Positions 12,049 through 23,528 of a stretch of DNA of 64,000 nt are shown piece after piece; position 1 is the stretch's first letter; each line of letters begins with the position of its first letter. The notes beneath the pieces are model-generated. The model was not told the DNA's origin, ran no database searches, and worked only from the letters and a program-made list of their open reading frames with translations. A program made the translations under genes and the position numbers. Source of the DNA: Apodospora peruviana (taxonomy: Eukaryota > Ascomycota > Sordariomycetes > Sordariales > Lasiosphaeriaceae); NCBI GenBank assembly GCA_033439685.1, contig JAUEDM010000001.1:3720001-3784000 (forward strand), read 5' to 3'.

Positions 12049-12127
<79 letters not shown>

Positions 12128-12485
12128 CACTTTTGACAAACACGCATGGCCTCCAAAGGCAATACTGTTGCTCAGTCAAGGTGCCTGCAATCAGCGCCTA
12201 TTTATCAAACCGCACCCCAGAGTAAAAGACATATTAGGTACAGGGAGCACAGCTGAAATCTTCAATATCTATTCTTTTCCTTGTCATAGACAAAGGACAG
12301 CGAGCTAGGCTAATAAGAGCAACAGGATGCCTTTCTTTTTCTACCCAAAACGCTCCAGTGCACCAAACACAGTTCCCAATGGTATCCCGACCTATACGCG
12401 TTGAAGCTAAACACGAATTCATTCAATCATCCAACCTAACTCCAGTCCATCTATCACAAACATGGCATAACGCATCATCCGCGAA
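10194..12485. other. Gene-free stretch, aldolase promoter side
   Basis: 2.3 kb between the start of the aldolase and the stop of the serine-rich gene. It contains a long GA microsatellite (listed separately). A 233-codon minus-strand frame at 10585-11286 has no recognisable domain and overlaps frames on the other strand, so I leave it out. Confidence 0.55.
12051..12127. repeat. (GA)n microsatellite with 20-bp higher-order period
   Basis: A run of GA dinucleotides about 77 bp long, interrupted three times by an extra AA exactly 20 bp apart. It lies in the gene-free stretch downstream of the serine-rich gene. Confidence 0.95.
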
Positions 12486-13548
12486 TCAATAGGTGGGCGA
12501 AGCCGCCAACCTCTCCGCCCTCCTAACCGCATCCTCCAAGCCCACCTGGCTCCTAGCCATAACCTGCCGCATCAGCTCGATATTGTGCTGCAGCTGCTGG
12601 GTGTCGCGCTCGAGGGCGCCGCTTTCGTGCTCTAGCAGCTTGACCCGCCGCTGGGCCATCTCGACGGCCTCGGCCTTGCATATCCGCCAGGCCTCGCGAC
12701 TAATGTGTTCGGATGCGATGCGGTGGACTTCTTGCGGGAGCGGGAGGTTCATCTGACTGGGCAGTTTTCGTTTCGAGGATGTGGTGGAGCTGGTCCGAGA
12801 GCGCGCTGGGGCGGAGCTTTTTGAGGAATCGGAGGAGGCCTTGGATTTTGATTTGCCTTTCCCTTTCGATGACGAAGTAGCTGTGGTCGTGGTCGTCGTT
12901 GCTGACGGAGATGATGATGAGATGGGCGACGGGCTTACTGGCGAGCCTGGTTCTGCTTTGAAGTACGTCGACTCCCCCGGAAAGTACGACGGGTTTAGGC
13001 CGACGTTGTTGACGCTGAGTCCGCGCGGCTGCTCGATGAGAGGCGGGACCTCGGAGAAGGGAGAGTATAGGGGCTGATCGCTTGTGTCCCAGGGTGCCTT
13101 GGGGTAGGACGCGCTGAGATGTATTACTGATGAGTCTGAGGTGCCAAAGTAATCACCCGTCGGTGACGTATTTCGGGAGCAGCTCTGCATGTTGTTTGTC
13201 GGCGCTGGCCCATAGCCAAGAGTATGAGCGTTTGGCCAAGTGGGCTCAGGGGCGGACGAGCTGAGCGAGGAACCTTGACTCAATGCAGGATAATCTCCCT
13301 GCCAGGTGTTGTTGAAGTGTCCATTGGGACTGGAGCTAAGGGCGGAGTTGTGTGGGTTGGAGCTCATCCAAGCAGTGTATTCAACGTTTTCCCAGAGTGA
13401 CTGAGGATCGGAAGCTGTTTGGGGAAGGGAAGCCTGTGACGTCTTGTCAACCCTGATTGGCCAATGGGATACATGTAACACAGGCACAGGGTAAACATAC
13501 CTCGCCGCCCTCGCCGTCTGGGCTTGGAGGAAAGTAGTTTGTCAACAT
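12486..13548 (-). CDS. Serine-rich protein with C-terminal coiled coil, unknown function
   Basis: Not recognised. Best model: exon 1 (13501-13548) encodes MLTNYFPPSPDGEGGE, a 67-bp intron (13434-13500, donor GTATGT), then exon 2 to TGA at 12486; 331 residues. The acceptor at CACAG is preferred because it leaves room after a TTGAC-like branch point; an alternative AG nine bases upstream keeps the same frame. The N-terminal 200 residues are Ser/Pro/Asn-rich, the middle is a low-complexity Ser/Thr/Lys tract with a basic patch (KGKGKSKSK and SSKRKLP), and the last 80 residues are a predicted amphipathic helix (EAVEMAQRRVKLLEHE onward, heptad-like). The basic patch before a helix recalls nuclear regulators such as bZIP proteins, but I see no proper bZIP basic motif. 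Confidence 0.7.
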
Positions 13549-16130
13549 TGTTTACTGAGTGATGAATTTGAGAGCTTTGTGAGACAAATAAAAGAGTTGT
13601 CTGATGCAGTGAGTTTTTATCTGTCGGCAATATTGACAAAGCTTGGCTAGGTAGGTGCTGAATGTCCAGTGACGTGATGTGATGCTGGAGTTTGACAGTT
13701 TGGGGGTCGCATCAGTGGATCTGCACGATTGAAGATCACGAACGTCATCCTGGACTCTTTGGGCCTGGGTCGGGGCGAGCATCACCTCTTTATCTCTCTG
13801 ACAAGACATTCTCAACACATGTTAGTCAAATATTTCTTCTCTGGGATTTGGACCACTCAGTAGGGCTGTCTCCGTTGATACATGATACATTCCCCTTGCG
13901 GCAGCGACAACGCCAGCAAACGCCAGCACCTGTCTGTCGGGATCCGGGACTGGGTCTTGGCGGGCGCGGCATTGCCGTGGACGACCAGGGGAGACATGTG
14001 AGTTTCTAAGACTCTGACGCACCTCCGCGGCTTTGGTGTGTGCTTTTCCGCGTGCTGAAGGCGTCCTTCGTTCAGCTCCACGTGTAGACGAGAAGCCATG
14101 CATTAGGCTTGCATGTGTCGTTTGGAATGGATCGGAGAAGGACAGGTCGAGGCTTTTGGTCCCGCGCGCCACGCGTGCAGGAAATGCACCAGGTGCAGCA
14201 GTTAGGCACACGGAAGGGCGGTCTTTGGCGGTCTAGACAGCGCTAATGCTGCAACGCTGGCCCCTCCCCCACCCCCCTCCGCTGCTGAAATTGGAAATTT
14301 CCAATCCTCCCAACACTTCCATCACTTCCCTTGGAGAAAATAAAATAGGGAAAAGACATGGGGTAGTAGTTAAGGTAGGTACGCGGATGCATCTTGGCGA
14401 AGCTGGCATGAAATGCAGAGAAAAGCGTTCTCTCAGGTTCCAGGCAAGCCACAATATCGATATTTGCAGCATCAGAGGAATGAGCACAAGACAGCGCCTC
14501 GGATTTCTCCAACTCGGCACACCGCAAGACATTCTCAGACGGGATCCTGGGCATTCCACAACTTCGCCACCATTCAATATCGCTCACCCGTCGCTGCCCG
14601 TTTACCGCTCGTCTGGGTTTGGTGGTTACCGGATTGTGGAGGTCTTGCATGCTTGGTGTCAAACGAGGCGGCTGTCAATGAAAGCTGAGGCCACATACCG
14701 CATCTTGCGCGGTCCCGAGAGACTGGTCAAGCACGGCAAATTTAGGCACACCCACGTTTTCCGCAACGCCAGTCCAGGGGTGTTAGCTCAATAATCTCGG
14801 CACCACATGGAGATGGATCCATCCAGACGACGCCGACAAGCTTCGGATGGCCATCTATCCGTTCCCTTACTGCAGCTCGAGACATGGAAACATCGAAGCC
14901 AACCCGTCACCCAGTTAACGAACCCGCCAACCGGGCTTCGTCTTTTGTGCTTCGCTTTTTCCTCTGGGAGCCACGTGTGACACACCCACCCAGCGACCCC
15001 CCCCTGATCTCATTCTCGGCATTGGCTCCGAGACATTTGGTTCGGCCCCACCTTTGTCTTCTTACAAGTCTAAGTTCTTGTCGCGTCTTGCTTCTGCTCG
15101 GTACTGGCATTCCGCGGAGGTACACTACTTACCTAGATTCAAGCTCGATAAACCCTAACACTTACTCCGTATGCCGTCGGGCTGAATGACTTGGGGGTCG
15201 GACGGAGTGCTTGGCCAAACCCAGGACTACAAAGCCACGGACTGGGCAAAGAGAAACCCCGAGGAATGCTCCGTCCAACTTGTATCGTTAAAATTCCCCC
15301 ATACCCATGCGTTCCAGGATGTTGAGCCAGAGCAGTCTGGGCGAGTGCGAGTGCAAATCGGGCTTTCAGATGGCCACGACATAAGCAAGCTTATATTACC
15401 AAGGCCGGTTTCGTTGTGTTGTGCCATCTTATTATCAGGCTGACTCCGACTTTGTCCCACACGGTACAGTACAACGGCCCTTGTGGCGGCCCACCCTATC
15501 ATTCAAGTCCACCCATCATGTCATACTCACTCTTCCTTCCGCTTGATTCTCGTGGTATTTGACTTCGCACACATATCCACGGTCAGCTTGATGCCGTCAT
15601 CACAAAGACCCTCTATGGGTGACCTGTTCCCGGGGTGGAGGTTTCGAACGACCAGCATTATACATCTTTTCCAGCCCTATCACACGCCATTACAGGCTTC
15701 ATAAGCTAATTGTTCAATACAAACAAGCTTCAACATTGGCCACGTGGCATCCGAGACACAAACGAGTGTACAACAGTCGTTGGAAGGTAGCACCCGTGCA
15801 AGTTGAGTCTTGAGATTCACTGTTTGACTTCAAACCTCTTCTTATTAGCCGGTCTGCAGCAGCCCTAGCGTCGGTCAACTGCCTCGATAGTTTTGCGGGT
15901 GATACGAATCTGGAAGACGGTACAAGATAGGCATCGAAAACGAAACCGCGCCAAGTCATGCTCGACCCCTGATTGTCACGAGCGACTGTGGACCCGTGCT
16001 CCTGGTCAAGATATAGAGTCTGGTGCAGGTCAGCCACCCTGGAAAGTCAAATATATAATATACTCGGCCAGGGGCACACAAACCCAAATTCCCCTCCAGT
16101 CTTCTGTTTTGGGGAAATGCGTCCATTACT
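13549..16130. other. Divergent gene-free stretch before carboxylesterase
   Basis: 2.6 kb between divergent starts. Overlapping ORFs on both strands near 14.2-14.8 kb look like chance frames. Apart from the TATA-like element near 16051 I see nothing that can be named. Confidence 0.55.
16051..16060 (+). promoter_or_regulatory. TATA-like element of the carboxylesterase gene
   Basis: ATATATAATA lies 71-80 bp upstream of the ATG at 16131, a usual fungal TATA distance. Based on position and composition only. Confidence 0.45.
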
Positions 16131-17883
16131 ATGATGTTTGTCAGTTTCGTGCTCGGGGCGCTTGCCGTGGCATCGCTAGTCTCGCCGGTAGCATGCGTCG
16201 ACCCTGCCGTGAACCTCACGTCCAGCCTATACATAGGCCAACCGCTGCTCAGCGGCATCACGCAATGGCTGGGAATGAGATACGCCGCGCCGCCGGTGGG
16301 CGAGTTGAGATTCCAACCACCCTCTGATCCACCGTTTGTAGCGTCGCCACAGCCAGCAACGCAGGTAATCACCAAGCTACTGAAATTCAGGAGTCCCGAG
16401 CGAGTTTACCAGTTGACCATATTTTCTCATTACCCAGCACGGAAAAATCTGCCTCGGGACAGGCGACAGCCCGAATAGCACCCTGTCTTCAGAGGACTGC
16501 CTTTTCCTTGACGTGTACGCGCCGAGTAACGCGACAGCGAACTCCAACCTGCCCGTCTTTGTCTTCATCCAGGGTGGTGGCTTCAGCAACAACGCGGAGC
16601 CAAATCTCAACGGCACCGGCTTGATCATGGCCAGCGACCGCAGCATCATCGTCGTGACCTTCAACTACAGGGTCGGACCCTACGGATTTCTGACTGACGG
16701 CGGCAGCGACCAAATTCCCGCCAACAACGGTCTGCGCGACCAGCGGAAGGCGCTCGAGTGGGTGCAGAATAATATCGGCCAATTCGGCGGCGATCCGGGC
16801 CATGTCGTGCTCGGCGGCGTATCGGCCGGCGCCGCGTCCATCAGCCTGCACATGGTCGCCTACGGCGGCCGCGACGAGAGCCTATTCCACGCCGTGGCGG
16901 CCGAGTCGGTGTCCTTCCCGATGCTTCTGAAGGACTACGAGACAAAGTACCAGTACGAAAACCTTGCCATCAGGCTCGGCTGTGCAGGGGAAACAGAAAG
17001 TGACACGATTGGCTGCCTGCGCGGGAAATCGGCAGTCGAGATTCAAGAACAGAACTTCAACATTCCGTATCCTGGGGGGGCTAATCCGCCGCTGTACATG
17101 TGGGGCCCTGTGATCGACCACGACATGCTCAACGACTTCATGTACGCGGCCTTCGAAAAGGGCAAATTCGTGCGCGTCCGCGCGGCCATCTTTGGTGACG
17201 ACACCAATGGCGGCTCCGTCTTCGTGCCGCCGGGCGTTTCGTCCCTGGGCCAATGCAGCCAGTTCATCAAAGACCAATATCCGTACGTCTCACTCGAACA
17301 GCTGTGGAAACTCAACCAGATGTACCACAGCCCTGATGCAGACCAGCAAGGCAACTGCACCTCGGCCGTGAAGACAGGCTGCGGTGGTTGGCGCCGGCAG
17401 CTGAGCAATCTCTACGGCGAGATGCGGTACATGTGTCCATCGATATTCGTAATCGAATCCCTGATGAGATACAAGGTGGACGCGACATACGCTTACCGCT
17501 GGAATGTCGAGGACCGGGACCAGATGGACGACGGGCTCGGCGTGCCGCACACGAGCGAACTCAGCGCGCTGTTCGGGCCGGACAACATCCCCAGTGGGTT
17601 CGGGATTGAGGTCCCGAAAAGCTATTTCCCCGACGGGACCAACGCGCAAGCTGTGGCTGCCATCCAGGGGTATTGGACCAGTTTCATCAGGAGCTATGAC
17701 CCGAATCGCTTCTACCATCACAAAGGCGGTCGCGGGCCTGCGAATTGGCACCTGTTGGATTATATAGGTTATCCTTATCAGAGGATGGTGTTCGATACGG
17801 GTGGCACGACGTGCATGGAAGAGATTGACCGTGGGTTGAGTAAGCGGTGTGAGTACTTGAGAGAGGTGGGGATACATCAGTGA
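16131..17883 (+). CDS. Secreted type-B carboxylesterase / lipase family
   Basis: Alpha/beta hydrolase; 559 residues from exons 16131-16364 and 16438-17883 with a 73-bp intron. An ATG 14 bp upstream (16117) opens a five-codon frame ending at the start codon, so 16131 is used; a signal peptide follows (VLGALAVASLVSPVACV). Family signatures: EDCLFLDVYAP, oxyanion-hole loop QGGGFSNN, nucleophile Ser207 in GGVSAGAAS, and His449 in GVPHTSEL. Where cholinesterases and Candida lipases have the catalytic Glu (NEG or DEG), this protein reads DDTNGGSVF, with Gly336 at that place. Other acids may serve, or activity is altered. The substrate is not predictable. Convergent with an O-methyltransferase gene, 331 bp apart. 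Confidence 0.9.
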
Positions 17884-18214
17884 TCTCACTGGATACTAGA
17901 TGGATAGACTTTGGGTACCTATCTTGTCAGTTGTACACTTGGTTTGGTAAATGATGTTAGGCATAGGATGAAGTTTATGGGTGTCATATCTACATGAGGT
18001 ATCCATTGAGAAGAGTGTGACAGGACTACTGGGTTCTACCATACCCTAGACACACAACCTAGTCTAAACTCCATTTTTCCCGAAGGGAGATTCCTGCATT
18101 CATCCCACACTGCCTTCAGCTGATGAAGGACTGCTCAACTCTGCCGGCAGCACATGTTCACAGCCTCCCTAGCCATTCAAGCTTCCGTCGGACAGGCATA
18201 ACGGAAGAAACCAT
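17884..18214. other. Convergent 3' intergenic gap
   Basis: 331 bp between the convergent stops of the esterase and O-methyltransferase genes. Nothing recognisable. Confidence 0.7.
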
Positions 18215-19683
18215 TCAATTCTTGGCACACTCAATCAGAGCCCCGTCCGCGCCGGGATTCTGCGCCACCTGGAGGATCTGCAAGCCGGCGCGGCCGGTGA
18301 TGTCCCGGAAGTTGTCGAGCGTGCGCTCCTTGCCCCCGATGGAGAGCATGACAAGGTCGGTGCCGGCCGCGAATACCGAAGGCGGGTTGCTCATGACCTG
18401 CTCGACGATCAGGAGTCTACTGTCGGGCGCCATGGCGTCGGTGAGGCGCTTCAGGATCTCGACACAGGCGTCGTCGCCATAGTCGTGCAAGCAGCGGCGG
18501 ACGAAGTATACTAGGGCGCCTGGGGGTGCATCGAAGTTGGTTAGCTGTTAGTCTAATACCTCGATTTTAGGCGATTAAAAGTAGGATAGGGGTAACTCAC
18601 CCTTGACGGGCTGCTCAGCATGGAAATCCATGCCCACCAGCCGGACTTCGCCCAGATCCGGATCAGCGGACTTTTTCACAGCGTCGACGACCTCCGGCAG
18701 ATCCTCTAGCACGCATCGGCTTGCCGGGAGTCCAGGCGTGGCCTCTATAATAGCTTTGATGGCGTGGCCCCGGCTTCCGCCGACATCGACAAGCAGAGCT
18801 CGCTGTCCACCATCCTCATCCTTGTCATCGACATGCGATACCGCCCAGCTGAGGTCATACGTCCCAAGGAAGGGCCAGTTCTGCGTCAGGTCGCCCATCG
18901 CCATCATGAAGTTGCCCATGCGCTCCTTGTCCTGGCCCATAATCTCCCACACCGTCGCGCCGGGCTGGCCCTGGCCGTATGCGTACGCCGTGTTGAGGCG
19001 GCCGGTGGGCTCTTTGAGACCGGTCTCGGTAAAGAATTTCGGCATGGCGGAGAAGGCTGGCATGCTAAGAGTACATAATGGTTAGTACCTGTTGTTGAAG
19101 AGGAGCGATGAATGGACTACAAACAATTCGTCGTATGTGATGCAAGCCAAGGCCTTGACCGGGTTTGGGGCGGCGGTGGCATAGGCCACAGACTTGGGCG
19201 TGTGGGCTACTCGGTCCGTCCCGACTTGCTTGAGCAGACCGGCGGAGACGAGGACCCATGCGAGACGAACTGTAGAAATGAAAGTTAACTTGATATCAAC
19301 GATGGCAAGATAGAATAAAGGAAAGGAGAAGACTCACTAATGAGCTGAACATCTCCCCCAACCTTGTCCGCGAGCTCCTGATACGAGATGTTTGTGTTGT
19401 CCGCCGTAGGTATATTCTCAAACACTTTCCACTTGAGGAACAGCCGAAGCGCGGTCATAGGTCCCAGCACCGTCAACCACTCGATGAATTCATCAGCGGG
19501 CTGCTTGATAGCATCGATCACGCCCCGCGCGGCCTTGATCACCTTGCCCCGTTCGAGCTGCGACTCGGGGCCAGATGTGAGCGACAGTGATCCTTCTCGG
19601 ACACTCTTGGCGGTGTTGTTCAGGGATACAGCGAGCGCGTCGAGCTGGTTTGCTATATTGGTGTTCAGGTCCTTGTTGTCCAT
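18215..19683 (-). CDS. Class I SAM-dependent O-methyltransferase
   Basis: Plant-type/fungal small-molecule O-methyltransferase, 419 residues. Four exons: 19338-19683, 19125-19269, 18601-19064 and 18215-18519; introns of 68, 60 and 81 bp keep phase. The N-terminal half is the dimerisation/winged-helix part (IRLAWVLVSAGLLKQ). SAM-binding motif I is LLVDVGGSRGHAIKAI; the ED of CVLEDLPEVV follows. The catalytic-base region is RRCLHDYGDDAC, then APDSRLLIVEQVM. Such enzymes methylate phenolic or polyketide hydroxyls in secondary metabolism (family knowledge); the substrate here is unknown. No polyketide synthase or other biosynthetic gene adjoins it, so it acts alone or with genes elsewhere. A broken relative may lie near 53.6 kb. 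Confidence 0.92.
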
Positions 19684-21984
19684 GATGGGCTAGGCTGATT
19701 GACTTTCGTCCGGGTGGCTTGGAGTCGTGCTGGCTGTTAAAAACTAGAAGTACTAGTAGTATTTAGGTTGTTGAAAAGAACAAAACCAACACTCCATACT
19801 GCCTTTGCCAACTACCTTACTTTTATAATCAGATCAGATTGATAACGGGAATCGAGGTCTTCCCGACTCCGACTCTGAAATTGCGTACTCGAGTCTGATG
19901 TTATCCCCATTCTCTGGTTCATATGCCCGTCGGTCGGTGATGTTCGGCGGTGCTGCTTCCAGGTTCCTTATATCCGGTCCTCGGTTTCAAAACAACCATG
20001 GGCCAGCCATCCAGCGTCTAGCCCTGGGAGCGAAAACGGGTGGTCATGTTTACCGTGCGGCGTAGCAAGATGACCACCGAGGGTGTGCCGCAAACTCCGG
20101 GCGGCTCCGGGAGGGGCCGAAATCCGTAGGCAAGCTGGGTAGGAATCGTAGTATTCGGGGTCTAGTTCGACCGCGTCGTTCAAGTCTGGCGGCCATTCCA
20201 CATGTATGATGTAGCTGCGCGACCGAGGCGTTCATTCTTTTGCCCGTCAAGCTCGAACTCATCCGCGATGGAGCTAAAGACACCGAGGGCTCTTAGAGGC
20301 CCATCATTCTGCGGGAATGCTCCACCCAAACAACCCGACGGGACCTAGGGGACTTGCCTGCCTAAGCCGAAGGATGCCGGTACTTTATTCATTGCTCACC
20401 GGCGCTGTGATGCCTGGGCCTAATTCAGGTAGGCCTTAGGGGGGCATATTTCCCCCTTAATCCCGTGGTCTCGAATCTGTGGTTGTGCGGAGAAGCATGA
20501 AAAGGGGTTCACGGGCAGCACATCCGACCCATTTGTTTGCCCACATGCATCCAACAGCTTCCGCGATCAGAGCCGCAAGTCTCTAAATACGACGCCCCGG
20601 CTGCCCCGAGCTTTTCAACGATCGGTCCCCTTCCTTCAATTCAAAGGCATCACGATCATAGTGCCGCACAACTGCCGCGAGATTTCTCCGAACACCCACA
20701 ACCACGACCACCTGAACCTTAACCTGAACCACAACCAGCCAGCGTTGCCACAGGTTGAGGTTGCTATCATTTCGGCAGAATACAAGGATACCACCATGGC
20801 GAATCAGACGGAGAGATGCGCCCGTAGCCTCGTTAGAGCTTAGCTCTGTCGCGTCTTTCTTGGCTTGCGTTACATCCGCTGCCCACACCTTGGGTTGAAA
20901 CCAAACAATCGAGCCGCAAAAAATTTGATCGCATTTGCCTTCGTCTCCAACATCAATCTCCGATCAAGGCATTGGCAAGGGTAGCCGAGTGCCCACATAA
21001 AGGACATTTACTCATGCGACAAGAACTGCCTACCTTACCTGACCTACGCATCTTATACTGGCCGAGTCGAAGACGGTTCGTCTTGATTCTAGACCAAGGT
21101 TTGCCTCCATGCCCTTGATGTTGTCCCAAGCCGTCTTTTTGTCGTGCTTTTTCGTGCTCTCGTTGCGGTGTCGAGAAACGAAACAGCATATTTCGTCCTG
21201 CTTGGACAGGCTGCTTTTGGGTTCGGGAGATCGGTCATGTTTCCCGGGTCTGAGGGTTTCGAGTGATGCTTTGGGCAAACGCAAAAACTTATACTAATAG
21301 CGCCTCACCTATAGCTGACCCAAACTTTGGTCGAAACCACGGACCAATCTGAGTTGGAAGGGCGCCAACCTTCATATATCCCGCCCAACGCTTTCCCCGC
21401 ATCGCAACCAAGCAAGATACGGAACTGGCAAGCCTTCCGAGATGTCCAAATGATCAAGTCCCGCAGCTATGACCTGTCATGGCACCTCAACCAGGGTTCT
21501 GACATGGATTGTGGGGAAGCTATGCCCTTATTCGGGCCCGTTCTCGATCTCTCCGCCCACGTCTCCTCTGCCAGCTCCGCAAACTGCTTTGCACAGGCCC
21601 TGCGTAGTGCGTCCTGACACACACTGCCGATGCACAAGACCAGAAACAAGAGCCGTCGTGTCCAGTTCCGGATGCTAGCTGCAGTTATCATCCACCGATG
21701 ATTGACCATTGCCCCTTGCGTACCCCAGAAAACCATCGGGGTTGCATTGCCAGTAGCGGGAGATACCCGGAGGAGACCACGATCATGGGCCAGACCCAAC
21801 GCCGTCTCTGGATGCCATTAGGACTGGAAATTGCGGGGGAAATGGCCGTATATCTTTCCGTGGTATCCCTGGCACCCTTGAACTTTACATGTTCTCAATG
21901 CCAAACATGCTCGCATCTCTGTCTTTGCGTGAAGAGAAAAGAGACCACTGCAAGTTCAGGGTCTAGAGCCAAGACCACACCAAG
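19684..21984. other. Divergent gene-free stretch, OMT / Pth11-like receptor
   Basis: 2.3 kb between divergent starts. No frame here shows family resemblance or convincing introns. A TATA-like element for the OMT is listed separately. Confidence 0.55.
19821..19827 (-). promoter_or_regulatory. TATA-like element of the O-methyltransferase gene
   Basis: On the minus strand TATAAAA lies about 138 bp upstream of the ATG at 19683. Based on position and composition only. Confidence 0.4.
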
Positions 21985-23528
21985 ATGCCTACATCGGATC
22001 CGGCCGTGTTGAACAACTCCACAGACTTCGGTAACTACACGCTCCCGGCAAACACAACAATATGGGGACCCATCCCCGATGACAACCGCCGCTCTCGGCA
22101 ACCGGATATCATCGCCTGCTCAATAATCTGCTGGGTCATCAGCCTGACTTTTGTGATATTACGCTTCTACACAAGGGGTCGGCTCAACCATGTCCTCGGG
22201 CCGACCGATTGGTGTATAATACCGGCTCTGGTGAGCACACTCGGTGGCTCTGATCCCCGATCGTTGTCCCTTTTAGCTGACATCTTGGTCCTTAGCTATG
22301 TGCAGCTGGCGTTGCGGCTAGTGCCATTGAGCAGGCTGCAAGGGGTGCAGGGAAACATTCATGGCAGATCGACATTTACGGCCTGCCGGCACTCGAAAGG
22401 GCAGCATGGTACGGGATGCTCTTTTACGCCCTGAGCCTAACCTTCACACGGATATCCATCCTGCTGCTCTACAAACGCATCTTCACCTACAATTGGGCAA
22501 AGCGCGCCATCCAGATCACGCTAGCCCTCGTCATCATGATGGGCATCTGGTTCGTCGTCGCGGTCTGCACGGCCTGCGTCCCTCTCGAAGCCTTCTGGAA
22601 CTGGTCGCTCTTCTGGACCGAGAAGGTCTACTGCCAGCCTTACCAGATCTGGTGGGCCAACTCGGCCCTCCACCTTGCCGCCGACTTCGCCATCATGGCC
22701 CTGCCGATGCCCATCCTGTCCACCCTGAAGCTGCCTAAGCGGCAGAAGTACGCCCTCATCGGAGTGTTCGCGCTGGGCTTCTTCGTCTGCATCATCTCCA
22801 TCCTCCGTCTCGTCGCCCTGGTCGACATCACGCAGGCCTCGCCCATTGACTCGGCGTACAGCACCGCCGACCTGATCTACTGGACCGCGGTCGAGATTAA
22901 CGCCTCGATAGTGTGCGCCTGCGCCATGACCCTCAAGCCGCTCATCCAGCGACTCTTCCCCAGAATGCTCTCGCCAAGTAGGTACGTCAACGACCAAAGC
23001 TTGCAGTGGATTACACCGATCAGCAATAATCGAAACTCACGACATTCTTTCGTGAACCGGCCCGGAGCAAGCCATCCACGTCGAAGCGCAAGTCACAGGA
23101 GCCACAGGAGCGCGCCGTCTGACGGCGGAAGCCACAGCACAAAGTTTGGCGGCGGCAGCATCCTCCCGCGCGTGGAGGAAAGAGAACATCGTCGTCGTGA
23201 TGAATATGATGATTACTATCCGACTAGCAGGGAGGAGTTGCTCGTAGGCGAGCTGAAGAGCGATGACATCGAGAAGCAGGAAAGGTCAGATAGTGTGTTG
23301 ACCGGTGCCGCGGCAGCCTCGGCACCGCGGGATAGCACCAGTCTGGATCTATTCTTTCGTCCTACAGGTGAACTCACTGCTCCACCGAGGGCTCACCTGC
23401 GACTGTCTATACATGTGACCAAGTCGGTCCATGTCACCAAGACGCCCAGCAGTCCGGTTCCTGGCGAGAAAGAGGAGGAGGCAAGTGGACCGTTACCTTC
23501 GGCGACGTTTGGGCAGCGGATGGGATGA
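21985..23528 (+). CDS. Pth11-like / fungal rhodopsin-domain membrane receptor
   Basis: Integral membrane protein of 492 residues from exons 21985-22230 and 22296-23528 (65-bp intron, phase 0, rejoining CIIPAL to LCAAGVAAS). Seven hydrophobic spans are visible, starting at IIACSIICWVISLTFVILRF, through SLTFTRISILLLYKRIF, ALVIMMGIWFVVAVCTACVP, ALHLAADFAIMALPMPIL and ALIGVFALGFFVCIISILRL, to a last span near EINASIVCACAM. The motifs RFYTRG, LYKRIF, CQPYQIWW and LPMPIL are typical of the family related to Magnaporthe Pth11. No CFEM domain is present. The C-terminal 150 residues are hydrophilic, Ser/Arg-rich and presumably cytosolic. A GTACGT near 22982 could be an extra donor, but the frame stays open through it. 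Likely role: sensing surface or nutrient cues (inference). Confidence 0.88.

Noticed and set aside
14243..14794. Overlapping 139- and 182-codon frames on opposite strands
   Set aside because: Neither has family resemblance or intron signals; each could be the shadow of the other.
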